DNA of 64,000 bases from JBGPLJ01 sp963826145 (GCA_963826145.1 CAWGVW010000002.1:1178001-1242000); one strand, 5' to 3'; positions 52,844 to 61,800 are shown, numbered from the stretch's first letter. Numbers and translations are program-made. Notes: a model not told the origin generated them from the sequence alone.

Positions 52844-54421
52844 CTAGTGCAGGTGCGCGCCGCGGAAGGTCAGCGTCGAATGACAACGCTGACACTGCTG
52901 GCCGTATTGACCAAGATGCACGTCGTCCTTCAGGTGGCACGACACGCAGGTCTGCGAGAGTTTCACCTCATCCGGCGGCTGGCGATGGCAACCCTCGCAA
53001 GCGAGTTTCGCGTGAGCGCCGCTCAATGCAAAACCGGTCTCCTTGCCATGGTCGAAATCCCAGATGCGCCAGCCATTCGGTGAATGGCAGCGCGCGCAGT
53101 CCGCGCCGAGGTTGCCCTTGTGCACATCGTCGCGCTTGTGGCAATCGACGCACTTCGATCCGACGTCTCGATAGCTGCGCGTGACGTGGCATTGCTCGCA
53201 GGGCACGGCCACGTGCAGGCCGACGAGTGGAAAGCTCGACAGGTCGTGATCGAAACGCACGTTGGCACGCCAGCCCTCGGGCGTGTGACACGAACCGCAG
53301 TCCTTGCCGAGCTTGCCGACGTGCACGTCGCTCGCGCGGTGGCAGCCGCTGCAGTCGGTCGGCAGTTTCTGCTTGGCGGTCGGCGCCGTATGGCAAGCGT
53401 GACAATCAACCTTCTGGTGCTTGCCCACGAGCGGCCATTTCGTGTCGCGCGTGTGATCGAACGTAGGCGGCTTCCAGTGCTCGTTGTCGTGGCACTTGTC
53501 GCAGCCTTCTCCAAGACGGCCGGCGTGCGCGTCTTCGCCCTTGTGGCAGCCGAAGCAATCCTTCGGGAGCTTGTCCTTGAAGTTGCCAGTGCGATGGCAG
53601 TCCTGGCAGTCGATACGCTCGTGCACGCCGAGCAGTGCGAACCCTGTCTGCTTGAAGTGATCGAACTTCGCCGTCTTCCAGCCGGCTGTCGTATGGCAGT
53701 CGCCGCACTTCGTGCCGCGCTCGCCGCGATGCACGTCATCGGGTGCGTGGCAGGAGACGCAGACCGTCGGCGTGCCTTTGTAGCGGTTGTTGAAGTGGCA
53801 TTGTTCGCAGGTGACGTCGACGTGCTTGTCCCGCAGCGCGTACTTCGTCTTGTCGTGATCGAATTTGACGTGGCGCCAGGCGCTCGCGTCATGGCAGGTT
53901 TCGCATTTCGTGCCGAGCTTGCCTTCGTGCGGCTCGTCCTTCTTGTGGCAGGCGTTGCAGTCCGACGGCGCATCTCGATACTTCCTGGCCTTCGCACCGT
54001 CTTTCACGTGGCAACTGTCGCAGGCGACTGTTACGTGCGCGCCTGTAAGCGGAAAATCCGTGAACTCGTGGTCGAACTGTTCGCGGCTCAGCTTCACGAT
54101 GTCCTCATCGCGGCCGCGATGCTCGATGTGGCAGGCGCGGCATTGCGATTGCGCCATGTGCGGCGTACGGCCGTGGAAGCCCCGGCCCCCGCGCAGGTCC
54201 GCGGCGATTTCCTTGTGGCAGTCGAGGCAAAGCGGGGTCTGACGGGCGCGGTCCGCGCGGTCGTGGCAGTTCGAACAGCTTTCCTCGAGCTTCGCGTGCG
54301 CAGTCGCGAGCTTGCCCGGCATCAGCAGGGTCTCGGGATTGACCGCAAGGCCCGTTTTGAACGGCAGAGCGAGCATCACGATTGCGATTCCGATTCCGAC
54401 ACGCCAGATTCCCCCTTGCAT
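52844..54421 (-). CDS. Multiheme c-type cytochrome, 21 CXXCH sites
   Basis: 525 residues from ATG 54421, 17 bases after the cytochrome b gene; a longer frame from 54520 would overlap that gene and lacks support. The N-terminal hydrophobic segment (VGIGIAIVMLALPFKTGLAV) is a signal or anchor. All 21 sites are CX2CH. Most lie in repeats of the form FDH..(14-20)..C-X2-CH with GLHVAVPC-, GKHQKVDC- or GAHAKLACEGCH-like lead-ins, and basic KGTPTVC/KLPKDC links. A periplasmic electron carrier between the membrane cytochrome b and the outer components is inferred. Confidence 0.88.
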   Translation of the reverse strand: MQGGIWRVGIGIAIVMLALPFKTGLAVNPETLLMPGKLATAHAKLEESCSNCHDRADRARQTPLCLDCHKEIAADLRGGRGFHGRTPHMAQSQCRACHIEHRGRDEDIVKLSREQFDHEFTDFPLTGAHVTVACDSCHVKDGAKARKYRDAPSDCNACHKKDEPHEGKLGTKCETCHDASAWRHVKFDHDKTKYALRDKHVDVTCEQCHFNNRYKGTPTVCVSCHAPDDVHRGERGTKCGDCHTTAGWKTAKFDHFKQTGFALLGVHERIDCQDCHRTGNFKDKLPKDCFGCHKGEDAHAGRLGEGCDKCHDNEHWKPPTFDHTRDTKWPLVGKHQKVDCHACHTAPTAKQKLPTDCSGCHRASDVHVGKLGKDCGSCHTPEGWRANVRFDHDLSSFPLVGLHVAVPCEQCHVTRSYRDVGSKCVDCHKRDDVHKGNLGADCARCHSPNGWRIWDFDHGKETGFALSGAHAKLACEGCHRQPPDEVKLSQTCVSCHLKDDVHLGQYGQQCQRCHSTLTFRGAHLH

Positions 54422-54438
54422 GCTTCCGAGGAGCCCGC

Positions 54439-55422
54439 TCAGTACACGTGTACCGCGATCACGTGCACGATGGCTGCAGCAATGAGGATGAAGAGCAGCG
54501 GCACGTGCAGAAGGTGCCACGCGGAGAACAGGCGCTCGTAGGCCTCGAACTCCGCGACCTTGCGGGTGGCGACAAGACGACGGTCGATGTAGGCGGCCGC
54601 GGCGCGGCGCAGTCGCGGGCGCTGGGCGGCGATGGTCGGTGAGCGTCTCGCCGCCGATTTGACCGCCCGGCGCACATAGCCCCGCAGATGCCAGCGGGCC
54701 CGAAGCGAATTGAGCGCGACACCGGCCGGTTTAAGCAGGCCGAGCACAGGCAGGTGCGGACCGCTTGCGAGCATGCGCCGCTCCTCGCGCTCGAGGCGCC
54801 CGACAAGCTCCGGCAGGAAAGCGACTGTCGATTCAAGCTTGCGCAGCCGTTCGGAGCTCTCGCGCAGCTCGCCGAGGCTCATCTTGCGCCCGTACAGACC
54901 GAAGTGAATCTGCGAATAGATATAGCGGCCGACAAGGCCGCTCGTCGCGACGATCATCATCGACCAGAAGGCGACGTTGCTGTTGGTCGCACCGAGGGTG
55001 AAGTTCGAGTGATAGAGGATGCAGATCGGCGCGAGCACGCCGAGAACCATGTGCACTTCGAACCACTTGTTGACGGAACCGAGGAAACCGAGCCAGCTCA
55101 CGCGCTTGCGGACCGAATAGAGCAGCAGCGCCAGCACGAGACTGCCGCCGATGATGCCGAGCGCGTAGCCGAAGCCGCTCTTTGGCGTGAGATAACGCTC
55201 GGTCGGGAGCTTCCAGCCCAGGTAGATGGTTACGATCGCAATCGCGAAGAACACACGCTCCTTCGTGATCCAGGTACGGGCCGTCGTTGCCGACTGTGCA
55301 GCTGGCGCCGCAGCAACCGGTACGCGCGGCCGTGTTTCCGGCCGGCTTGCGCGAGTCGGCGTCCGGACGGACAAGGTCTTCACGTCCGCGACTGCGGGGC
55401 GTTGTCGAATTGCCTCAGGCAT
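54439..55422 (-). CDS. Membrane cytochrome b-like protein
   Basis: 327 residues. About 50 Pro/Ala/Arg-rich cytoplasmic residues precede four closely spaced helices (VFFAIAIVTIYLGWKL to MIVATSGLVGRYIYSQIHFG); a long charged loop with coiled-coil character (~185-295) comes before one last helix. Histidines stand in helix pairs: WFEVHMVLGVLAPICILYHS and WHLLHVPLLFILIAAAIVHV, fitting two b hemes. It starts 7 bases after the CcmI-like gene and ends 17 bases before the 21-heme gene. Likely the inner-membrane quinol-linked or NAD(P)H-linked entry point for electrons. Confidence 0.75.
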   Translation of the reverse strand: MPEAIRQRPAVADVKTLSVRTPTRASRPETRPRVPVAAAPAAQSATTARTWITKERVFFAIAIVTIYLGWKLPTERYLTPKSGFGYALGIIGGSLVLALLLYSVRKRVSWLGFLGSVNKWFEVHMVLGVLAPICILYHSNFTLGATNSNVAFWSMMIVATSGLVGRYIYSQIHFGLYGRKMSLGELRESSERLRKLESTVAFLPELVGRLEREERRMLASGPHLPVLGLLKPAGVALNSLRARWHLRGYVRRAVKSAARRSPTIAAQRPRLRRAAAAYIDRRLVATRKVAEFEAYERLFSAWHLLHVPLLFILIAAAIVHVIAVHVY

Positions 55423-55429
55423 AGGGGTT

Positions 55430-56692
55430 TCAGGTCACTTCCTGGGAAATCACAAGTTTCAGCGGCTTCGCATCTTTTGGATGGACAACGGGGCTGATGA
55501 CGAAAAGGTCGCCGGGCGCCGGCGTCGCCTGGCCGGATTTCGACACACGCGCCTCGACCACGATTCGCTCGTAGGTCGACAGGCGGTGGGTCGGAATCAT
55601 GGCCATCGAGTCGTCAAGGCGAAAACTCACCGGCCAGCGATCCGTCGTTGTTCTGAAGATGGCGAGGGGCGGACCTTCGGAGTCGGCCGCCTTCGCGTAT
55701 ATAAAGAGTGTTGTTCCGGGCGCCACCCGGCTCGCGAAACGGCTGTCGAGCGAAACCGTTCCAGCAACCTCGGTCGCGCCAGCGGCCGCCGATGGGACTT
55801 CCGGGGGTGGGAGCCCAGCGAGCTGCGCCGTCTCGGCGATATTGGCGTCGACGACCGCGAGATCGGGCGAGTCGGCGGGCATGACGGCGCGCAAGGCCTT
55901 CCAGAGTTTCAGCGCGTCGACGTAGCGGTGCTGTTCGTAAGCAAAGCTGGCCTTGAGCCACAGCGCCTTCGGTTGGCGTGGATCCAGAGCGAGCGCGCGA
56001 TCGACGGCGTTTGCCGGCGCTCCGGCGAGCGAACCATCGGCCATCGAACCGAGGACGTCGGCGTAGTCGGCCCAGGCATCCGCGGTCATCGCGTGCAGGG
56101 CGATCACCTTCACGTAAGCATTGCGCGCTGCCATCAACTCTCGCTGCTGGCGCTTCAGGTTCGCGAGCGCGAGCCATGCCTCGGCGTCGCGCGGATTCGC
56201 CGCGGTACGCCGCTCGAGATCCTCCGCGCTCGGCATCTTTGCAGCGGCCGCAGTTGCGGCGGGTTGCTTGCCGTTTGCGCGTTCACGGGCGCGCGCGGCG
56301 TCATCGGCCCGACCGAGGAAATCGTACGACTGCGCGAGGAGCATCCAGTCGTCGCGACTGCCGCCGTCGCGCTCGAGCCGTGCCGCGAGCGTGGCGGCCG
56401 CTTGTTCGATCGGCTGCGGTTTGCCGCCGGCCATCGCTCCCGCGGCGCCAAGATGTGGCGCGCCAGACGATGCCGCGGACGTCGCGATTGCATCGGGCCT
56501 TCCAACCTGGCGGTAAAGCAGTACGATACCGACGCCGATGACGGCGGTTGCCGCCACTGCAATCGCGGCACGCAACGCTGGTCTCGGTATGCGCCGCTCA
56601 AGCGACAGCCAGATCGGGCGCACGATGATCCACGCGGCCGTGCCGCTCAGCATCCCCGCGAAGTACCAGAACCAGGATTGCGTAATTGCCAT
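55430..56692 (-). CDS. CcmI/CycH-like cytochrome c maturation protein
   Basis: 420 residues from ATG 56692. Two membrane helices (WFWYFAGMLSGTAAWIIVRP; AAIAVAATAVIGVGIVLLYR), then TPR repeats (~90-260: DDWMLLAQSYDFLGRADDAA, NPRDAEAWLALANLKRQQRE) and a CcmI-type C-terminal domain (TVSLDSRFASRVAPGTTLFI, PVSFRLDDSMAMIPTHRLST, RVSKSGQATPAPGDLFV). CcmI delivers apocytochrome to the heme ligation machinery. As first gene of an operon for two cytochromes with 73 heme sites, it is probably dedicated to them. No other ccm genes are in the window. Confidence 0.85.
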   Translation of the reverse strand: MAITQSWFWYFAGMLSGTAAWIIVRPIWLSLERRIPRPALRAAIAVAATAVIGVGIVLLYRQVGRPDAIATSAASSGAPHLGAAGAMAGGKPQPIEQAAATLAARLERDGGSRDDWMLLAQSYDFLGRADDAARARERANGKQPAATAAAAKMPSAEDLERRTAANPRDAEAWLALANLKRQQRELMAARNAYVKVIALHAMTADAWADYADVLGSMADGSLAGAPANAVDRALALDPRQPKALWLKASFAYEQHRYVDALKLWKALRAVMPADSPDLAVVDANIAETAQLAGLPPPEVPSAAAGATEVAGTVSLDSRFASRVAPGTTLFIYAKAADSEGPPLAIFRTTTDRWPVSFRLDDSMAMIPTHRLSTYERIVVEARVSKSGQATPAPGDLFVISPVVHPKDAKPLKLVISQEVT

Positions 56693-56773
56693 TTCACTTC
56701 CCGTCGCCCGTGGCAACGAATATCGACAGCGAGTCCGCGGTCATGAGGGCGCACACCGCAAGTGGACGGACTC

Positions 56774-56803
56774 TATTTAGACGCGGCTCGCACGGACTCT
56801 CAA
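56774..56803 (-). promoter_or_regulatory. Possible sigma-70 promoter of the multiheme cytochrome operon
   Basis: On the minus strand TTGAGA (56803-56798) and TAAATA (56779-56774) are 18 bases apart, each close to the consensus. Transcription would start ~75 bases before the CcmI-like gene. ACGGACTCT occurs twice around it (56766-56774 and 56792-56800), once over each promoter half, and could be a direct-repeat operator. The rest of the 297-base divergent gap (56693-56989) is relatively AT-rich; a GATAAT at 56960 may be the -10 of the opposite gene. Confidence 0.4.
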
Positions 56804-56989
56804 CCGTCGCGATTTCAAGACATAAAGCCGTCGTCGATAAGCGACAAAGTTCTCGGAAAAACAAGCACAAAACACACTGGACGACTGCGTGGTAGCCTCC
56901 GTTCGCGTGACTCCCATGGCAAGTAGGGAAAGCCCCCATTTCGACGAAGTGTGCGCGGACGATAATTCCTCCGCGCCACCGCAATTCGC

Positions 56990-58297
56990 ATGGACTATCT
57001 GACCTACATTATTTACGGGCTGCCGCTCGCATTCGTGATCCTGTGGTTCGCGCGCAAGCGCGGATCGCTCGAAAAAAAGAGCGTCGAGGTGCAGACCACC
57101 GCTGTTTCCGCGGGTTTGCTGGAGCCTGCATCGCTCCATCCGTATATCGATCCCGCGCGCTGCATCGGCTGCGGCAACTGCATACGTGCCTGCCCCGAAC
57201 AGGCCGAGCACCATGTACTCGGCCTCATCGACGGCCGCGCCGAGCTCGTGGGTCCGACGGACTGCATCGGCCATGGCGCCTGCAAATCTGTCTGTCCTGT
57301 GAACGCCATCACACTTGTGTTCGGCACGGAACGACGCGGTATCGATATTCCGCTGCTGACTCCCCGGTTCGAGAGCACCGTGCCTGGCATCTTCGTCGCC
57401 GGCGAACTGGGCGGGATGGGGCTTATCCGTAACTCCCTCGAACAGGGCCGGCAAGCCGTCGAGGCGATCCGCAGCGATCGAAAGGCGACTGGCAAGGCGC
57501 TCGATCTCGTGATTGTCGGGGCTGGACCTGCGGGTTTTTCCGCGTCACTCACCGCCCTGTCGCGCAAGATGAGTTTTGTGACGCTCGAACAGGAGGCGCT
57601 AGGCGGCTGTGTATTCCAGTACCCGCGCGGCAAGGTCGTGATGACTTCGCCGGCGGAGCTGCCGCTCGTCGGCAAGATGCGCTTTCGCGAGGCGAGCAAG
57701 GAGCAGCTGCTCGAATTCTGGAAGGATGTCGAGCGCAAGACCGGCGTGAAGATCAACTACCAGGAGCGCGTCGAGGCGATCGAGCGGGAAGGGGAGGGCT
57801 TCGTCGTCAAAAGCAGCAAGGGGGAATACCGCGCCCATAGCGTGCTCTTGACGATCGGCCGGCGGGGAACGCCGCGCAAGCTCGGAGCTCCGGGCGAGGA
57901 CCTGCCGAAGGTTGTCTATCGCCTGATCGATCCCGAGCAATACGCGGGCCAGCGGGTGCTGGTCGTTGGCGGCGGCGACAGCGCGCTTGAAGCTGCGGCC
58001 AGCATAGCCGACGTGAAAGGCACCGAGGTCGTATTATCGCATCGGGGCGACGCGTTCGATCGGGCGAAACCGAAGAACCGTGCGCGCATCGAAGCAGCCG
58101 CAAAGGCCGGGCGTCTCGAAGTGCTGCTCAAGTCGAACGTCAAGCAAATCACGGCGGAGCGCGTGGATATCGACTGCGCCGGCACGTTGCGCTCCTTCGC
58201 GAACAATGGCGTCATCGTGAGCGTCGGCGGTGTGCTTCCGACCGAATTTCTCAAGAAGGTCGGCATTAATTTCGAGACGAAGTATGGGACTGCGTAA
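56990..58297 (+). CDS. Membrane-anchored 4Fe-4S / FAD-NAD(P) oxidoreductase
   Basis: 435 residues. One N-terminal helix (YLTYIIYGLPLAFVILWFAR), then two ferredoxin motifs CIGCGNCIRACP and CIGHGACKSVCP (~56-105) of 4Fe-4S type. A thioredoxin-reductase-like flavoprotein follows: FAD-binding DLVIVGAGPAGFSASLTALS (~169) and NAD(P)-binding RVLVVGGGDSALEAAASIAD. No CXXC redox disulfide is seen in the flavin part. Divergent from the cytochrome operon across a shared promoter region, so it is a good candidate for feeding electrons into it. The stop overlaps the ankyrin gene by 14 bases. Confidence 0.83.
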   Translation: MDYLTYIIYGLPLAFVILWFARKRGSLEKKSVEVQTTAVSAGLLEPASLHPYIDPARCIGCGNCIRACPEQAEHHVLGLIDGRAELVGPTDCIGHGACKSVCPVNAITLVFGTERRGIDIPLLTPRFESTVPGIFVAGELGGMGLIRNSLEQGRQAVEAIRSDRKATGKALDLVIVGAGPAGFSASLTALSRKMSFVTLEQEALGGCVFQYPRGKVVMTSPAELPLVGKMRFREASKEQLLEFWKDVERKTGVKINYQERVEAIEREGEGFVVKSSKGEYRAHSVLLTIGRRGTPRKLGAPGEDLPKVVYRLIDPEQYAGQRVLVVGGGDSALEAAASIADVKGTEVVLSHRGDAFDRAKPKNRARIEAAAKAGRLEVLLKSNVKQITAERVDIDCAGTLRSFANNGVIVSVGGVLPTEFLKKVGINFETKYGTA

Positions 58298-60278
58298 TCC
58301 CCTGCGGGTCCTTGCGCTGGCCATTTTCGTCACGTGCTTGCTGCCGCTCGGCCTTGCGGCTGCGCCAACTCACCGTCCAGCGGCGGACCCGCTCGAGGCT
58401 GCCAAGCAGGCGATCCGGGTTCGCGATTACCGCAAGGCCCTTACTGAACTCGAACGTCTGGCATCCGCTGGCAACGTCGACGCCGAGTATCTCCTTGCTG
58501 TTCTTTATCTCAACGGGCTTGGCGTCGCGCCGGATGCCGCTCGCGCGCGTACCTTACTGGAGCAGTCTGCCTCGCACGGTAATGCGCGCGCGGCATACAG
58601 CCTCTCGACGCTCCTCGCGTCCTCGGATCCTCCGGATGCGACAGGCGCGAGCCACTGGTTTCAGGAAGCCCGCCGGCTCGGTTCGGTGGCGGCCGAGGAT
58701 GCGGTCAAGCGCGGTACGCAGACGTCCACAACCCGTTTGCAGATCGATCTGAAGGATTCCACGACCCGTCGCGAAGCGCTCTGGCTCGCAGCCGCTGAGG
58801 GCGATCGGGCGACACTCGAAGCGCTCGCCGATCGAGCGCTTGTCGCGACGCAAGATGAATTCGGACGCGGTGCACTCGCACGCGCAGCGCAAGGTGGGCA
58901 TGCCGATGCCGTTGCCTTCCTTCTCAAGCAGGGAGCGGCTGCGGATGCGGCGGACCAGTTCGGCATCACTCCACTGATGCTCGCGGCCGAAGCAGCCGAG
59001 GCCGGCGCGCTGCGCCTGCTTCTCGATGCACATGCTGCGGTCAATACCCGGGATGGAGCCGGTAACACGCCGTTGATGCATGCCGCACGCACCGCGCGCG
59101 TGCACAGCGTTGAGAGTCTGCTGCGCGCAGGCGCCGATGCGAAGTCGCGCAATCTTCAGGACTGGTCGGCGCTCGATTTTGCGTTGCAAGCGGATGCCGT
59201 CGAAGCGGCCAGCGCGCTGCAGGCGAGCGGTGCGACAGCGATTCGCCGCGCACCGCCAACGTCCACATCGATCACGGATGTGCGCAGGGCGCCGGCCGAT
59301 TCCGATCTCTATAAAGGCTGGCCTGACATCGCCGTTGCCGCGACTCGCCAGGATCCATCGCTCCTGAAGCTGCTGCTGGCGCGTGGCGCGAGCGCGAATA
59401 CCCGTGCAGGCGATGGCAGTCCTATCCTGACCATCGCGACACTCGCCGACGCGCCGCGAGTTGTCGATGTGCTGCTCACAGCCGGCGCCAATACCGCTCT
59501 CACCGATCGACGCGGCAACACCGCGCTTGTGCTGGCGGCGCGCGCTGGCCGCACTGAAATCGTGAGGACGCTGCTGGCCCATGGCGTGCGCGTCGACGCG
59601 CATGGCGCCACTGAAGAACCTGCCGCCATCGCTGCGGCAAAGGCGCGACGTGCAGAGGTCCTGCAGGTACTTCTCGACGCGCACGCGAATCCCAACGAAC
59701 CCGCAGCGGACGGGACGACGCTCCTGATGCTCGCGGCTGTCTTGACCGGCGATGCTTTGGCGCTGCGCGCGCTCGATGGTGGCGCGGATGTGAATGCGCG
59801 CGACCGGGCCGGCCGCACGGCGCTCTGGCATGCGGCGCGTGCCGGCAATGCATCTGTCGTGGAACTCCTCGTCAAACGAGGAGCGTCGGTCGACTCTGCG
59901 GACGAAGATGGTCTTGCACCACTAGCGGCGGCGGCTGGCGCCGGCCAGGCGGATGCCGTGGCCGCACTGCTCGCGAGCGGCGCGAAGGGCGACCGGCGCA
60001 CCAAACGCAAGGACACGGCCCTGCTCATCGCCTCCGCCGCGGGCAGCACTCCCGTCGTCGAGAATTTGCTCGCTGCCGGTGTCGACCGCGATCTTCAGAA
60101 CGTCTACGGCGATACCGCGCTCATTGTCGCGAGTCGCGCAGGCAACATCGATATCGTGCGCACGCTGCTCGCGGCCGGCGCCAGCACAACGTTGCGCAAT
60201 TCTGACCGGTTCACGGCACGCGACATCGCCGAGTCGCGCGGGACGCCGGATATCAGCCGCCTGTTCGGGGCGGACTGA
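58284..60278 (+). CDS. Exported ankyrin-repeat protein with Sel1-like N-terminus
   Basis: 664 residues from ATG 58284, inside the preceding gene's end. A signal peptide (VLALAIFVTCLLPLGLAAA) is followed by Sel1/TPR-like helices (NVDAEYLLAVLYLNGLGVAP, ARAAYSLSTLLASSD). From ~170 to the end come about twelve ankyrin units with G-TPL/ALxxAA and LLxAGA patterns (AGNTPLMHAARTARVHSVES, YGDTALIVASRAGNIDIVRT). A periplasmic scaffold for protein contacts is likely. Its position suggests a link with the redox genes before it. Confidence 0.82.
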   Translation: MGLRNPLRVLALAIFVTCLLPLGLAAAPTHRPAADPLEAAKQAIRVRDYRKALTELERLASAGNVDAEYLLAVLYLNGLGVAPDAARARTLLEQSASHGNARAAYSLSTLLASSDPPDATGASHWFQEARRLGSVAAEDAVKRGTQTSTTRLQIDLKDSTTRREALWLAAAEGDRATLEALADRALVATQDEFGRGALARAAQGGHADAVAFLLKQGAAADAADQFGITPLMLAAEAAEAGALRLLLDAHAAVNTRDGAGNTPLMHAARTARVHSVESLLRAGADAKSRNLQDWSALDFALQADAVEAASALQASGATAIRRAPPTSTSITDVRRAPADSDLYKGWPDIAVAATRQDPSLLKLLLARGASANTRAGDGSPILTIATLADAPRVVDVLLTAGANTALTDRRGNTALVLAARAGRTEIVRTLLAHGVRVDAHGATEEPAAIAAAKARRAEVLQVLLDAHANPNEPAADGTTLLMLAAVLTGDALALRALDGGADVNARDRAGRTALWHAARAGNASVVELLVKRGASVDSADEDGLAPLAAAAGAGQADAVAALLASGAKGDRRTKRKDTALLIASAAGSTPVVENLLAAGVDRDLQNVYGDTALIVASRAGNIDIVRTLLAAGASTTLRNSDRFTARDIAESRGTPDISRLFGAD

Positions 60279-60393
60279 AGTGGCGATTAGGGGATTTACC
60301 TACCTGACACGTCGTTCGCGGACGGCATACTCTCGCGCCAAACAAGAACGCGGCTGCGCCGGCCCAAGGGCCGGACGGCCGACCGCGAGTACC

Positions 60394-61092
60394 ATGACCG
60401 GGAACAAGCGAGTTGCCGTCTGCGATCCGTTCGACATCAGTCGCAGCGGCATCATCGCCATTCTTGGCGCGGCGGGCTTCAGCGCGGCGGCCATCGGCGC
60501 GGTCGAGATGTTGCGCCCGGACTCGGCGGAGCGGGCATTCGACGTTCTGCTGTTCGATCTCGATTCCGACGACGAGCGCGTTGTCACGCGGTGGGTAAGC
60601 CGGCTCAGACGCCGGCGGCCGCATCTGCGCATCGTGCTGGTGACCCGGCATCGCACGGCCCGCTTCATCGGTGCTGCGCTCGACAGCGGTATTCACGGCT
60701 GCGTCCTGCAGGGCGAGGATCGCAAGGAACTCCTGCACGCGATCGACGTCGCCGCCGGCGGGGAAACCTATGTCAGCCCGGGAACGGCCGATGCACTGCT
60801 CGCCCAGCAGCGCCAGGTTCGCCAGCGCACTGTCAATCTGCCGGGCCGGCAGGCGCAGCTCACGCAGCGCGAGTATCAGGTGATGTGCCACGTCGCACGC
60901 GGCATGCGTACCCGCGACATCGCGCGGGCGCTCTCGCTCAGCGTGAAGACCATCGAAAAATACCGCGGGAGCCTGCGTGCCAAGATCGGAGCGCGCAATG
61001 TTGCCGCCGTGACAGCGTTCGCGATCGCGCATGCCGGTCTCGATCCGGCGGATCTCGCAAGGCCCGCTCGGCGCGGCAGTGAGCCGGCCTGA
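60394..61092 (+). CDS. LuxR/NarL-type regulator with degenerate receiver
   Basis: 232 residues from ATG 60394. The N-terminal ~120 residues follow a receiver fold (RVAVCDPFDISRSGIIAILG, FDVLLFDLDSDDE, LRIVLVTRHRTARFIGAALD), but the conserved Lys is absent (GCVLQGEDRK) and the acidic pocket is reduced. The C-terminal GerE HTH is complete: LTQREYQVMCHVARGMRTRD, IARALSLSVKTIEKYRGSLR. It is probably regulated by means other than phosphorylation. Converges with the NarL-type gene (36-base gap). Confidence 0.8.
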   Translation: MTGNKRVAVCDPFDISRSGIIAILGAAGFSAAAIGAVEMLRPDSAERAFDVLLFDLDSDDERVVTRWVSRLRRRRPHLRIVLVTRHRTARFIGAALDSGIHGCVLQGEDRKELLHAIDVAAGGETYVSPGTADALLAQQRQVRQRTVNLPGRQAQLTQREYQVMCHVARGMRTRDIARALSLSVKTIEKYRGSLRAKIGARNVAAVTAFAIAHAGLDPADLARPARRGSEPA

Positions 61093-61128
61093 GCAACACG
61101 CGCGCCAAAGCGTGCCCTGAAGTGTGCG

Positions 61129-61788
61129 CTAGAGCGTGTGATATCCGTTGGCGATTGCATAGGCGGCAACAGCGGTCGCCGTCTTAAGCCCGAGCTTGCG
61201 CATCAGGTTCGTGCGGTGCTTTTCCACGGTCTTGTGGCTGAGCGACAGCTGCTGGGCGATCTCACGGGTTCGCTGCCCGGCGGCGATGAACCGGATGACC
61301 TCGCGCTCGCGAGGGGTGAGCTGCGGTGAGGTCGAACGCCGTGAGCCGGGCTGACCCTTCGTATGCACGAAGCCGTTGACCACGCGTTCGTAAACGATCG
61401 GACTCAGATACGGTTTGCCGTCGGTGAGCGCGCGCAGCGCCGTGAATAGCTCGGCCCGGTTGTCGTTCTTGAGCAGATAGCCGTCGGCCCCCGCGCGCAG
61501 CGCCGCCTCGATGCAGACATCCTCCTTGCGAAACGTCAGCACGAGCACCCGCACCTCGGGCCAGCGCCGCTTCACTGCCACGATCGTTTCGATGCCGGCC
61601 GAACCGGAAGGTCCGATCTCGATGATCAGCAGGTCCGGCTCACTCTCCTCGATCTGACTCAGTGCCTGGGGGCCGCTGGCGACCGCGCCTGCGACCTCGA
61701 CGCTGCCATCGGATTCGAGCAGACCGCAAAGGCCGTCGCGCATGATCCCCGGATCATCCGCGATCAACACCTTGCATGGGTCTGGCAT
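61129..61788 (-). CDS. NarL-family response regulator with Glu at the phospho-acceptor site
   Basis: 219 residues. Receiver: KVLIADDPGIMRDGLCGLLE, then DLLIIEIGPSGSAGIETIVA, where the phosphorylated Asp is replaced by Glu; VRVLVLTFRKED and GADGYLLKND keep the Thr and Lys. C-terminal GerE HTH: LTPREREVIRFIAAGQRTRE, IAQQLSLSHKTVEKHRTNLM. Glu at this site often mimics phosphorylation, so it may be always active. It follows the receiver gene by 34 bases. Confidence 0.85.
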   Translation of the reverse strand: MPDPCKVLIADDPGIMRDGLCGLLESDGSVEVAGAVASGPQALSQIEESEPDLLIIEIGPSGSAGIETIVAVKRRWPEVRVLVLTFRKEDVCIEAALRAGADGYLLKNDNRAELFTALRALTDGKPYLSPIVYERVVNGFVHTKGQPGSRRSTSPQLTPREREVIRFIAAGQRTREIAQQLSLSHKTVEKHRTNLMRKLGLKTATAVAAYAIANGYHTL

Positions 61789-61800
61789 GCCTGCAACCTG

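Noticed and set aside
48800..53083. Long plus-strand open frames (404 and 582 codons) across the cytochrome genes
   Set aside because: They are antisense to clear CXXCH-rich proteins, are Arg-rich and repeat the shadow of the heme repeats. No domain or ribosome site supports them.
48041..54421. Reading the CXXC-rich proteins as zinc-ribbon proteins
   Set aside because: Every pair is followed by His (CXXCH), both proteins have export signals, and a cytochrome maturation gene is in the operon; zinc ribbons would not show this.
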